The translations under genes and the position numbers were made by a program. The notes under the pieces are model-generated. The model searched no databases, had not been told where the DNA came from, and worked only from the letters and a program-made list of their open reading frames with translations. 21,995 nucleotides of DNA from CAYXPG01 sp964564845. Lineage in GTDB: Bacteria > Planctomycetota > Phycisphaerae > Sedimentisphaerales > Anaerobacaceae. Below are positions 7,142 to 13,925 of the stretch, in pieces; position 1 is the stretch's first letter; every line of letters begins with the position of its first letter. The stretch lies in NCBI GenBank assembly GCA_964564845.1, contig CAZMCN010000019.1:1-21995 (forward strand), read 5' to 3'.

Positions 7142-7187
7142 ATATTTGGCCACAGTCCATAAGGACTCCATAGGAGTTAGCAAATAT
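7142..7187. other. Nested and competing hairpins in the intergenic region
   Basis: Outer arms ATATTTG (7142-7148) and CAAATAT (7181-7187) enclose two overlapping small hairpins: AGTCC-ATAA-GGACT (7154-7167) and ACTCC-ATA-GGAGT (7165-7177). They share bases 7165-7167, so only one can form at a time. It lies in the untranslated stretch upstream of the lipid genes and could be part of a leader or a dispersed repeat. Function unknown. Confidence 0.4.
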
Positions 7188-7277
7188 CATGAGATAAAAA
7201 ATGTTAAAAGAAAAATGGAAAACTTGTTGACCGGCTCCGGTTCATAGGATAACACAGAGAAAATCAAAAATATTTAG

Positions 7278-7300
7278 CCTGCCGTTTTACGGCAGGTTTC
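7278..7300. terminator. Terminator-like hairpin with no intact gene feeding it
   Basis: Perfect 7-bp stem CCTGCCG (7278-7284), loop TTTTA, CGGCAGG (7290-7296), followed by TTTC on the plus strand; the minus strand continues into CTAAATATTTTTG. It could terminate in either direction, but no intact gene ends nearby on either strand, so it may be left over from lost genes. Confidence 0.6.
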
Positions 7301-7354
7301 ATTTGGCCGCAAAAAGCTTGCCCTGACCCTTCTAAAAGCCACAAGCCGATAAAC

Positions 7355-7507
7355 CCAGCGGATATTAACAAGGACGGCGTGGTTGACACAGTTGATTTTG
7401 CCATATTTGCACAAAACTGGCTGCAATCAAGCAATATCGAGGACTAATCCGCAGCGCTCTTACTACTCGGTTTGGGTTGTCTGGCCTTGGTGAGGAAGCG
7501 CGGGTAG
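7355..7507 (+). pseudogene. Relic of a secreted protein: dockerin calcium loop plus PEP-CTERM-like tail
   Basis: One reading frame carries two recognisable C-terminal modules. PADINKDGVVDTVDFAIFAQ (7355-7414), continuing NWLQSS, contains the dockerin calcium loop DxNxDGxxDxxD and the following hydrophobic helix typical of planctomycete extracellular proteins. After IED a TAA (7445-7447) interrupts, and the same frame then reads SAALLLLGLGCLALVRKRG and stops at TAG (7505-7507). That second part has the hydrophobic helix and basic end of a PEP-CTERM sorting signal, though the Pro-Glu-Pro itself is missing. No start codon or N-terminal domain is present; the frame upstream runs into a terminator-like hairpin. 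I read it as the decayed 3' end of an exported-protein gene. The intact protein would be anchored or sorted at the cell surface. Confidence 0.7.
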
Positions 7508-7599
7508 TGAATAAGGGGCATTGGGTCGTCGTACCGACGACCGCTAAACAGTTACTTTTTTCTTTGTGTCTTTGTGTCTTACCGGCTATACTTTTTACT

Positions 7600-8058
7600 G
7601 TGAAGGTACGAAGCGCTAAAATCTCAGATGTTGAGGCCATTTATTTTCTGATTAACTATTATGCCGAGCGAGACGAGATGCTGTTTCGCTCAAAGGCAGA
7701 TATTTATGAGAATCTACAAGCCTTCATTGTGGCCGAGCTTAACGGCAGTGTGGTTGGCTGCTGCGCACTGCAAATAGTCTGGTCTGACCTTGCGGAAATA
7801 AAATCGCTGGCGGTTGACGAGACCAATAAAGGCCTCGGCGTCGGCAAGGCGATAGTTGATGCCGCTATCGAGCAGGCCAGCAAACTCGGCCTGCAAAGGG
7901 TCTTTGCACTGACGCTAACGCCGGATTTTTTTGAAAAACTGGGTTTTGAGATAATCGAAAAAAATGCTCTGCCGATGAAGGTCTGGAGCGATTGTGCACG
8001 CTGTCCCAAACAGCAAAATTGTGACGAAACAGCGGTCATAAAAAGTGCTCTAAAGTGA
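7600..8058 (+). CDS. GNAT acetyltransferase, N-acetylglutamate synthase-like
   Basis: A 152-residue GNAT protein when started at GTG 7600. This start gives MKVRSAKISDVEAIYFLINY, which aligns with the usual beginning of the family, and avoids an upstream in-frame extension that overlaps the PEP-CTERM relic. The acetyl-CoA site is at residues 71-85 (AVDETNKGLGVGKAI). WSDLAEIKSLAVDE and the C-terminal cysteine group (Cys132, Cys135, Cys141 in CARCPKQQNC) are hallmarks of the short ArgA-like acetyltransferases that acetylate glutamate for arginine synthesis. Those are commonly encoded apart from other arg genes, as here. No clear Shine-Dalgarno is seen; a TCTTTGTG direct repeat (7560-7577) lies just upstream. 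Its last codons run into the TAAAGTG repeat at 8041-8088. Another GNAT substrate cannot be excluded. Confidence 0.8.
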   Translation: MKVRSAKISDVEAIYFLINYYAERDEMLFRSKADIYENLQAFIVAELNGSVVGCCALQIVWSDLAEIKSLAVDETNKGLGVGKAIVDAAIEQASKLGLQRVFALTLTPDFFEKLGFEIIEKNALPMKVWSDCARCPKQQNCDETAVIKSALK

Positions 8059-8088
8059 GCTAAAGTGCCTAAAGTGAGCTAAAGTTAT
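8041..8088. repeat. Left short-repeat array, about 9-10 bp units (TAAAGTGAGC)
   Basis: Units AAAAGTGCTC, TAAAGTGAGC, TAAAGTGCC, TAAAGTGAGC and TAAAGTTAT. The array begins inside the last codons of the acetyltransferase gene and provides its TGA stop. GTGCCTAAAGTG...TAAAGTTAT (8065-8088) is repeated in inverted orientation at 8475-8504. Confidence 0.85.
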
Positions 8089-8128
8089 AAGTAACAATAG
8101 CATACATCCAAATCTCGTCTTTAGCTCA
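8075..8128. terminator. Possible bidirectional terminator between convergent genes
   Basis: Perfect 10-bp inverted repeat TGAGCTAAAG (8075-8084) and CTTTAGCTCA (8119-8128) with a 34-base loop. It lies between the stop of the acetyltransferase and the stop of the four-helix-bundle gene, which face each other. The stem is AT-rich and there is no T run, so this is a weak call. Confidence 0.35.
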
Positions 8129-8476
8129 TTTGCTCCCGATAGATGTAAAAATAGCAAGCAATTCTCCGCACTCTTCATATTCACATTTTACCTTTCTCCA
8201 GGATAGCCATTTTAGCTTTACAATTACTTCCAGCCAGTATTGTGTTTCACTGGTTTCACTTTCACAAATCTTAATCTTGTTTCTGAAATCTGCTTTGCTT
8301 CTGGCTCGATTGGCTTCTCGATAATTTGCGCCGACGGATGTTCCAGATTTTGTGATCTGAGTTCTTATAACCCTTGCCTCTGGTGTGTTGGGCAGAGTTC
8401 TTGATAGATGGATTATGCGCACACTGAATTCTCGTGTCCGTTTTTCAAGCTCTTTGCCGAATTCTTTGTTATCCAT
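8126..8476 (-). CDS. Four-helix bundle protein, S23/23S rRNA intervening-sequence family
   Basis: A 116-residue helical protein started at ATG 8474-8476. An upstream ATG exists but would run into the ABC permease gene and translate the repeat arm, so the shorter form is chosen. SGTSVGANYREANRARSKAD (44-63) and the SETSETQYWLEV block (74-84) are the signature of the four-helix-bundle (TIGR02436/S23, bAvd-like) family, first seen as ORFs in intervening sequences of 23S rRNA and related to the Avd accessory protein of diversity-generating retroelements. No rRNA or retroelement reverse transcriptase is nearby. The gene is bracketed by inverted short repeats (8065-8088 and 8475-8504), and the right arm reaches into its start codon, as if gene and arms were inserted as a unit between the two flanking genes. 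Cellular function is unknown. Confidence 0.85.
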   Translation of the reverse strand: MDNKEFGKELEKRTREFSVRIIHLSRTLPNTPEARVIRTQITKSGTSVGANYREANRARSKADFRNKIKICESETSETQYWLEVIVKLKWLSWRKVKCEYEECGELLAIFTSIGSK

Positions 8477-8504
8477 AACTTTAGGCATTTTACACTTTAG
8501 GCAC
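8475..8504. repeat. Right inverted arm flanking the four-helix-bundle gene
   Basis: On the minus strand it reads GTGCCTAAAGTG, a short spacer, then GCCTAAAGTTAT and the start codon. It matches the left arm at 8065-8088 in inverted orientation, except that the spacer is longer here. It fills most of the 31 bp between this gene and the stop codon of the ABC permease gene. Confidence 0.85.
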
Positions 8505-8507
8505 TCT

Positions 8508-9470
8508 TCATCCCACCTGTCGTCTCTGAAAAAGGGCGATGGCAACCAAAAGGATGGCCGCTGTGTAGCAAATGGCGTAGGAAGCACTGATAAGGATATA
8601 TTTTAACGGGACGGCGCTGCCTTCGTAGATTGCGTCGCTTATCCAGAAAATCTGCAGATTCGGCACTAAAAAATAACAAATTTTGGCCCAGAGCTGCGTC
8701 TGGGCAAATCTGCCGAATGTCCAGTCACTTACAAGGCCCAACAAAAAAATCCCCACACAGGCCGAAAGTGTAACGACTATATTAAACCGGGATGAAATCG
8801 CCACCGCCAAAGCCACAATTATAATTGCAGCTAAAAGCAGCAATATCGCACCATAGATATCCAAGGCGTTTATCCCGTTATTCTGCGGATTAAATTGCCA
8901 GTCTTGGTCGATAAAACATAAAAACACTATGCCGAATGTAGCAAATATACCGGTTAAAACTATAGCTGTCGAGGAAAATTTCCAATCGTAAACATAGTTT
9001 AAAAAAGCACTTAGCAACAATGCCAGCGAAATGATAACCGCTGCTGCACTTATGACTGTCCAATCGTGCTCTTCGGTGACCGATTCAAGGACTCCGTGTC
9101 TGATTGCCATCAGCAGGGCGATTGTACAGATATAATGTGCCAGGACCACCGCCCCGGCCACCCCAAGGAACTTGGCAAAAATGAATATCGGACGCTGGAC
9201 CGGCTTGCTCAAAACGGTTGTTACGGTCTTATTTTCTATTTCTTCGGCTACGGCCCCTGAGGCGGAAAATATTGCGATGAACAAACTTGTTAAAAACAAC
9301 GTAGATAACCCTATCTCGCGTAATAGCTTAGTGTCGTCATCCAGTGAATACATTGTCAGCGAGGGACTTACAATAAATAAAAGCAGAGCAGCGACAATAA
9401 TTATTGCATAAACCGGCTGTCTTAGTAGCTCTGTAAAAGTGTTTTTCGTTATTGTAAAAAGTTTATGCAT
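8508..9470 (-). CDS. ABC-2 type transporter permease
   Basis: A 320-residue integral membrane protein when started at ATG 9468-9470 (MHKLFTITKNTFTELLRQPV), the form that resembles family N-termini; a 23-residue upstream extension is possible but less likely. Six or more hydrophobic helices are visible, the first two around residues 21-42 and 55-75. VAEEIENKTVTTVLSKPVQRPIFIFAKFLG is the conserved cytoplasmic segment of ABC-2 permeases; LSKPVQR...KFLGV is matched by LTKPVRR...KLLGV in the permease at 17134-18504, so the two are related. No ATPase gene is adjacent, so it may use the ATPase at 15876-17141 or one elsewhere. There is no clear Shine-Dalgarno. It is transcribed divergently from the SPFH operon. 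Cargo is unknown. Confidence 0.8.
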   Translation of the reverse strand: MHKLFTITKNTFTELLRQPVYAIIIVAALLLFIVSPSLTMYSLDDDTKLLREIGLSTLFLTSLFIAIFSASGAVAEEIENKTVTTVLSKPVQRPIFIFAKFLGVAGAVVLAHYICTIALLMAIRHGVLESVTEEHDWTVISAAAVIISLALLLSAFLNYVYDWKFSSTAIVLTGIFATFGIVFLCFIDQDWQFNPQNNGINALDIYGAILLLLAAIIIVALAVAISSRFNIVVTLSACVGIFLLGLVSDWTFGRFAQTQLWAKICYFLVPNLQIFWISDAIYEGSAVPLKYILISASYAICYTAAILLVAIALFQRRQVG

Positions 9471-9669
9471 TGTTTGTGAACCGTTTATCGTATTGCAAAG
9501 TAGAACCAGAGTTAATTGTAAGACATAATTTTTTAACAATTGTCTCTATGTTAAAACGGCATTTATTGTTATATTACATAGCCATTGATTTGTAAAGGCC
9601 CTGGATACACATTAAAGAAATACTATGTTTGTAATTGCTTTGTTCAAAATATAAAGCAGGAAAAAGAGC
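9471..9669. other. Divergent intergenic region between ABC permease and SPFH operon
   Basis: About 200 bp, AT-rich, between two start codons facing away from each other, so promoters for both directions should lie here. I did not find a convincing -35/-10 pair. A short inverted repeat CTATGT (9545-9550) and ACATAG (9577-9582) may mark an operator. AGGA (9658-9661) is the ribosome binding site of the plus-strand gene. Confidence 0.45.
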
Positions 9670-11748
9670 ATGAAGATATCTGCCAAGCGAGCTGAATATG
9701 TAGCTTTGTTGAGCCTGATTTTGAGCGTAATCTTTTCCATCATTGCTTTGCTGGTAGGTCTGTGGAGCGGCTTTTTCGCTGTTTTCGCTGTTAGCTGGTT
9801 TATCCTGCTGTCTGCTCTGATTTGCCTTGTTCTTGTTATCCAGTTTCACCAGCGTGCGCTTGCCGAGCAGGAAAAGCTCGATATGAGTCAGTTAGGCGTC
9901 GATGAGCGTTCTTCCACGATTTTTCAGGCCAAAGGTGAACAGGCAGCTCTCTTTGCCGTTGCACAACGACGACTGGGGCTGCTTGAAAAATGGTTCCTGC
10001 CGATTTTTTCAACCCTCATTGCCGTTTACCAGATAGGTATCGGATTGTACTTATTTAAGGTGTATTCTACCGCTGCTGAGGTTGAGGCGAAACAGCCTTT
10101 GATTTGTGCCGTTTGTATGACGGCCATTGCATTCGTCAGTTTTTTAATTTCCCGCTATGCCACAGGTATGTCAGTCCAGTTGGTATGGAAGCCGCTAAGG
10201 GCCTGCGGCAGCAGTCTTCTTGGTGTTGCTGTTCTGTGCTTTGTACTGGCCGGCTGCCTGGCGTGGGCACAATTTCGAACCTTTGTGCCGGTAAATGTAA
10301 TGGGGTGGGTGATTTGTGCGCTGTTTGTCCTGTTGGGTGTTGAAACCGCACTTAATGTTGTCCTGGACATATATCGCCCGAGACTAAAGGACCAATACAG
10401 CCGAACTGCCTTCGACAGCAGACTGCTTGGGATAATAAACGAGCCGGGCGGACTGTTCCGTACCGCCGCAGGGGCCATTGATTACCAGTTTGGATTCGAA
10501 GTATCTCAAACGTGGTTTTATAAGCTGCTCGAAAAAGCGATTGTACCTCTGATTTTGTTTGCTGCTGTTACGCTTTATTCATTGAGTTGTATTGTCGTGG
10601 TGGCTCCGAACGAGGAAGCTATCATAGAGCATTTCGGCAATCCGTTGACCAAGACCGGAGGCGCCAGGAAGGCGCTGCCCGGATTGACTTTTAAGTGGCC
10701 CTGGCCAATAGATGTCGCTTATAAATATCCGACGAAGAAAATTATGGAAATCCATATTGGCTATGTGCCCAAGGTCAACCCAAAAACCAAAGAAGTTGAG
10801 CATGAGCCGTTTTTGTTATGGGGCAGGGCGCATTATGAGAAAGAGGAGGAGCTTCTTGTAGCCAGTGAACAGAGCGGCACAACCATAGAGGCCGACAGCG
10901 TACCTGTAAGTCTCGTTATGGCTGCCGTCCCCGTACAGTACAGAATAAAGGATTTGTATTCGTTTATATATAATCACAAAGACTCCGAGAAAATACTCGA
11001 GTGTATTTGTTATCGTGAGCTTACCAGATTCGCTGTATCAGCGACGATAGAAGTAGATGACGAACAGCAGGGCTCAGACAATTCGAATCATAGTCTGCTT
11101 GGTACCGGGCGTGACGAAGCCAAGAAGATTTTAACGGAAAGAATTCAGGCTGCTACTGATAAAGAAGGTCTTGGCGTCGAAATCGTGTTCCTGGGCCTGC
11201 AGGGTATTCACCCACCGGTCGATGTCGCTGCGGATTATCAAAAAGTAGTCGGCGCCGTTCAGATAAAACAGGCGTCCATTCTTGATGCCTATGCCGAAAA
11301 GAACAAAATCCTAAGTACGCTCGCAGGCTCTGTCGAGGATGCCAACGAACTTTACAATCTTGCTGCCTTGTACCAGCTTGCCAAAGAGCAGAACAAACCG
11401 AAGGAAATCGAAAAGCTTGCCAATGACCTGGATATTGCTTTTACACAGGCCCGCGGCGAAATATTCACAACCTTAAGAGAGGCCCAGAGCGGTGCATTTG
11501 AAAAGGCGACGTTTGCCCGCGCTGCGGGAGAACGCTTTTCCAACCAACTTAAGGCGTACATGGCCGCTGAAGACTTTTATAAGCGTCAGCTTAGATTGAG
11601 CGTCTTCGAAAATGTGCTTGATGAGACGCGAAAGTTTGTCGTGGTCGCCGGTGCGAACGATATGCAGGTTTTTATAGTCGATTTCGAGGAAAAATTAACC
11701 CCCGATTTATACGATATTACCGGTCTTGAGGAGCTTGGTACAAAATGA
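9670..11748 (+). CDS. Polytopic SPFH-domain protein, HflK-like
   Basis: A 692-residue membrane protein. The N-terminal 310 residues hold about seven hydrophobic helices (near 13-33, 36-57, 108-130, 143-161, 182-201, 210-231, 288-310); a single anchor is usual for HflK. The SPFH/band 7 domain begins at VVVAPNEEAIIEHFGNPL (310-327), with PGLTFKWPWPID (337-348) as in HflK. A long helical, Ala/Glu-rich region (about 530-640) should form the coiled coil, and the end VVVAGANDMQVFIVDFEE is typical. HflK/HflC build a large periplasmic cage around FtsH and regulate membrane-protein turnover. It starts at ATG after AGGA, and its TGA overlaps the hflC start by 4 bp (ATGA), so the two are translationally coupled. 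The extra membrane domain could sense or hold membrane substrates, which is inference. Confidence 0.8.
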   Translation: MKISAKRAEYVALLSLILSVIFSIIALLVGLWSGFFAVFAVSWFILLSALICLVLVIQFHQRALAEQEKLDMSQLGVDERSSTIFQAKGEQAALFAVAQRRLGLLEKWFLPIFSTLIAVYQIGIGLYLFKVYSTAAEVEAKQPLICAVCMTAIAFVSFLISRYATGMSVQLVWKPLRACGSSLLGVAVLCFVLAGCLAWAQFRTFVPVNVMGWVICALFVLLGVETALNVVLDIYRPRLKDQYSRTAFDSRLLGIINEPGGLFRTAAGAIDYQFGFEVSQTWFYKLLEKAIVPLILFAAVTLYSLSCIVVVAPNEEAIIEHFGNPLTKTGGARKALPGLTFKWPWPIDVAYKYPTKKIMEIHIGYVPKVNPKTKEVEHEPFLLWGRAHYEKEEELLVASEQSGTTIEADSVPVSLVMAAVPVQYRIKDLYSFIYNHKDSEKILECICYRELTRFAVSATIEVDDEQQGSDNSNHSLLGTGRDEAKKILTERIQAATDKEGLGVEIVFLGLQGIHPPVDVAADYQKVVGAVQIKQASILDAYAEKNKILSTLAGSVEDANELYNLAALYQLAKEQNKPKEIEKLANDLDIAFTQARGEIFTTLREAQSGAFEKATFARAAGERFSNQLKAYMAAEDFYKRQLRLSVFENVLDETRKFVVVAGANDMQVFIVDFEEKLTPDLYDITGLEELGTK

Positions 11749-12638
11749 AAAATATTACCATTACAACTTTCATCTTACTTATACTTGTAGTTCTTGGTCT
11801 GCTTTTTTTCTCATTTCAGGTAAGGGAGATAGAATCAGCCCTTGTAACAACATTTGGCAGGCCCACCCGCCAAATCACGGAGCCCGGCTGGTATTTCAAG
11901 TGGCCGCCGCCAATCGAATGGGTGCATAAGTTTGATTCGAGAATGATTGATTTTGAAAGTGCCCTTGTCGAAACGACAACCAAAGGGGCGGTTCCGATTA
12001 TTATCAAAACTTATGTTGTCTGGAAGATTGCCGAGCCTCTGAAATTCTTTAATTCGGTCGAAACCGTCAAAGAGGCGGAAAACAAATTACGCAGTCAGCT
12101 CAAGGACACACAAAACAGAATAGTGGGCCAGTATTCTTTCTCCGAGTTTGTCAACAGCGACAAATCACGAATAAAAATTGACCAGATTGAGCAAAAAATG
12201 CTCTCCGACCTTCAGTTGGCTGTCAGAGACAATTACGGTATTGAAGTTAAGGCCCTCGGAATCAAACAGCTTAAAATCAACGAGGAGGTGAGCAAGGATG
12301 TTTTTGTGCGAATGCGGGCTGAAAGAAACCACAGGACTGAAACCACTGTTTCTGAGGGGCAGGCCGAGGCAGCTAAGATAAAGACCGATGCCGATTCAAA
12401 AAAGGCCGAACTGCTGGCCACCGCCCAGGCAAGGGCAACAGCAATACGAGGTCAGGGTGACGCCGAAGCCGCACAATATTATAAATTGCTTGAAGCCGAC
12501 CCTGAATTTGCAATTTTTCTGCGAAATATCGAAGCGCTTAAGGAAATTTTGAAAGAAAGGTCAACCATTGTCTTCAGTGCCGACACGGAGCCTTTCACAT
12601 TGTTAAGGGCGATACCGAGTCTCGAACCTAAAAAATAA
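11745..12638 (+). CDS. hflC: SPFH-domain protein HflC
   Basis: A 297-residue protein with one N-terminal membrane helix (about 7-24) followed at once by the SPFH domain: VREIESALVTTFGRPTRQIT (26-45), EPGWYFKWPPPIEWV (46-60). A long charged helix follows (AERNHRTETTVSEGQAEAAK and neighbours), with the FLRNIEALKEIL and DTEPFTLL segments that are characteristic of HflC. It is expected to pair with HflK on the outer face of the cytoplasmic membrane and modulate the FtsH protease. No ftsH is in the window. It overlaps the preceding gene by 4 bp and is followed after 27 bp by a second hflK-like gene. Confidence 0.88.
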   Translation: MKNITITTFILLILVVLGLLFFSFQVREIESALVTTFGRPTRQITEPGWYFKWPPPIEWVHKFDSRMIDFESALVETTTKGAVPIIIKTYVVWKIAEPLKFFNSVETVKEAENKLRSQLKDTQNRIVGQYSFSEFVNSDKSRIKIDQIEQKMLSDLQLAVRDNYGIEVKALGIKQLKINEEVSKDVFVRMRAERNHRTETTVSEGQAEAAKIKTDADSKKAELLATAQARATAIRGQGDAEAAQYYKLLEADPEFAIFLRNIEALKEILKERSTIVFSADTEPFTLLRAIPSLEPKK

Positions 12639-12665
12639 TTATAGACGACTGGATTTGTTAATAAT

Positions 12666-13871
12666 ATGACAGAGCAAAATCAACAGGACAATAAAGATTT
12701 GCAGCCTCAATCGCCTCTGCAGGATGCGGCCGTTGCGTTTGACCCCGGTTTTAAGGCACTGTCGCGGGCATTTCGGGTCAGCTTTTTTATCCTCAAGCTC
12801 ATAATGATTCTGCTGGTTCTTCTCTTTTTGGCTTCCGGTTTCAGAACGGTCGCCAACAATGAGGAGGCACTTGTTTTGCGGTTTGGTAAAATTCGCGGCA
12901 AAGGTGAAAACAGAATCCTAAAACCCGGACTGCACTGGTTATTTCCATATCCGATAGACCAAATTATAAAAATCCCCGTAGCCAGAAAGATAGATTTGAC
13001 AGTCAACTCGTTTTGGTATTACCAAAAAGCGTCTGAGTTACTTCCTGAAGGGCCGACAGATACGTTCAGCATCAGTGAAGTGCTGTATCCGAATCGCGAC
13101 GGCTATTGTATTACGCGAAGTGAGCAGGAAAGCCAAAACATCACCGGCCTTACCGGCAGTGACTACAATATTGTCCATTCAAAGTGGCAGTTGACCTATC
13201 AAATTGATGCCCCTGAACGCTTCTTCAAAAATGTTTATGTTGAGGATATTCAGCCTGGCCAACCTTATTTTGACGCGATAAAGAAAAGCGTAACACCAAT
13301 GCTGTTGCATCTGGTTGAGGATTCGGTGGTAACCGCAATGGTCAACTATACCATTGATGAGGCACTAAGCAGCCCGGACAGAATGCCGAGACACGTTAAG
13401 GGCCTGCTCCAGGAAAAACTCAACAAAATAAACAGCGGCATAGCGGTCGTATCGGTAAAGCTCACTGAGGTAACCTGGCCTCGCCAGGTAAATTATGCTT
13501 TTCTGGCGAATATAAGCGCACGTCAGCAAAAAGCCACCATTATCAAAGAGGCCCAGACCTATGCCGAAAATACCCTTATTGAAGCCGAAAGCCTGGCGCA
13601 AAAAGAAATTTCCGATGCGACGGCATATCGGACCGAGGTCGTCGAGACAGCCAAAGCAAACGCCGAGTATATGCACAAATTGCTGCCTGAATACCGCCAG
13701 AGGCCCGAACTTGTCATTCAGCAGATTTATCAGGATGCAATAGAATATGTCCTTAATAATGTAGATGAGAAAATGATAATTCAACCTACCGAAGGGGCAA
13801 AAGGAAAAGAAATCAGGATTCGGTTAAATAGAGACCCAAAGTTAAAACCAAGAACCGATAAGGTAAAGTAG
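12666..13871 (+). CDS. hflK: SPFH-domain protein HflK
   Basis: A 401-residue protein with a hydrophilic Gln-rich N-terminus, one membrane helix (about 38-58), and the SPFH domain beginning at TVANNEEALVLRFGKIRG (61-78). LKPGLHWLFPYPIDQIIKIP is the HflK loop, and RQQKATIIKEAQTYAENTLI starts the coiled-coil helix. Length is close to that of E. coli HflK. It has no obvious Shine-Dalgarno. It is the third SPFH gene in a row and the natural partner of HflC just upstream, which leaves the polytopic protein at 9670-11748 as an additional subunit. Confidence 0.85.
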   Translation: MTEQNQQDNKDLQPQSPLQDAAVAFDPGFKALSRAFRVSFFILKLIMILLVLLFLASGFRTVANNEEALVLRFGKIRGKGENRILKPGLHWLFPYPIDQIIKIPVARKIDLTVNSFWYYQKASELLPEGPTDTFSISEVLYPNRDGYCITRSEQESQNITGLTGSDYNIVHSKWQLTYQIDAPERFFKNVYVEDIQPGQPYFDAIKKSVTPMLLHLVEDSVVTAMVNYTIDEALSSPDRMPRHVKGLLQEKLNKINSGIAVVSVKLTEVTWPRQVNYAFLANISARQQKATIIKEAQTYAENTLIEAESLAQKEISDATAYRTEVVETAKANAEYMHKLLPEYRQRPELVIQQIYQDAIEYVLNNVDEKMIIQPTEGAKGKEIRIRLNRDPKLKPRTDKVK

Positions 13872-13897
13872 ATATTTGAAATACAAAAATTAGGAAG

Positions 13898-13925
13898 CGA
13901 AATACCGAATACGAGATACAGCATT
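13898..13925. repeat. Heptamer array abutting the P-type ATPase start codon
   Basis: Units CGAAATA, CCGAATA, CGAGATA and the degenerate CAGCATT run without a gap up to ATG 13926. The unit matches the ACGAGAT/ACGATAT part of the array at 7064-7105. No Shine-Dalgarno remains between array and start. Confidence 0.75.

Noticed and set aside
7477..7599. N-terminal extension of the acetyltransferase from ATG 7477
   Set aside because: It crosses the PEP-CTERM relic and a TCTTTGTG direct repeat and has no GNAT similarity; GTG 7600 gives the usual family start.
8477..8587. N-terminal extension of the four-helix-bundle gene from an upstream ATG
   Set aside because: It would translate the inverted repeat and overlap the ABC permease gene; the family N-terminus fits the ATG at 8474-8476.
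9471..9539. N-terminal extension of the ABC permease
   Set aside because: The additional 23 residues read from AT-rich intergenic sequence and the family start fits ATG 9468-9470 better.
9574..9849. Gln/Asn-rich minus-strand open frame
   Set aside because: It is largely antisense to the membrane-helix region of the SPFH gene; the polar composition is the mirror of hydrophobic codons.
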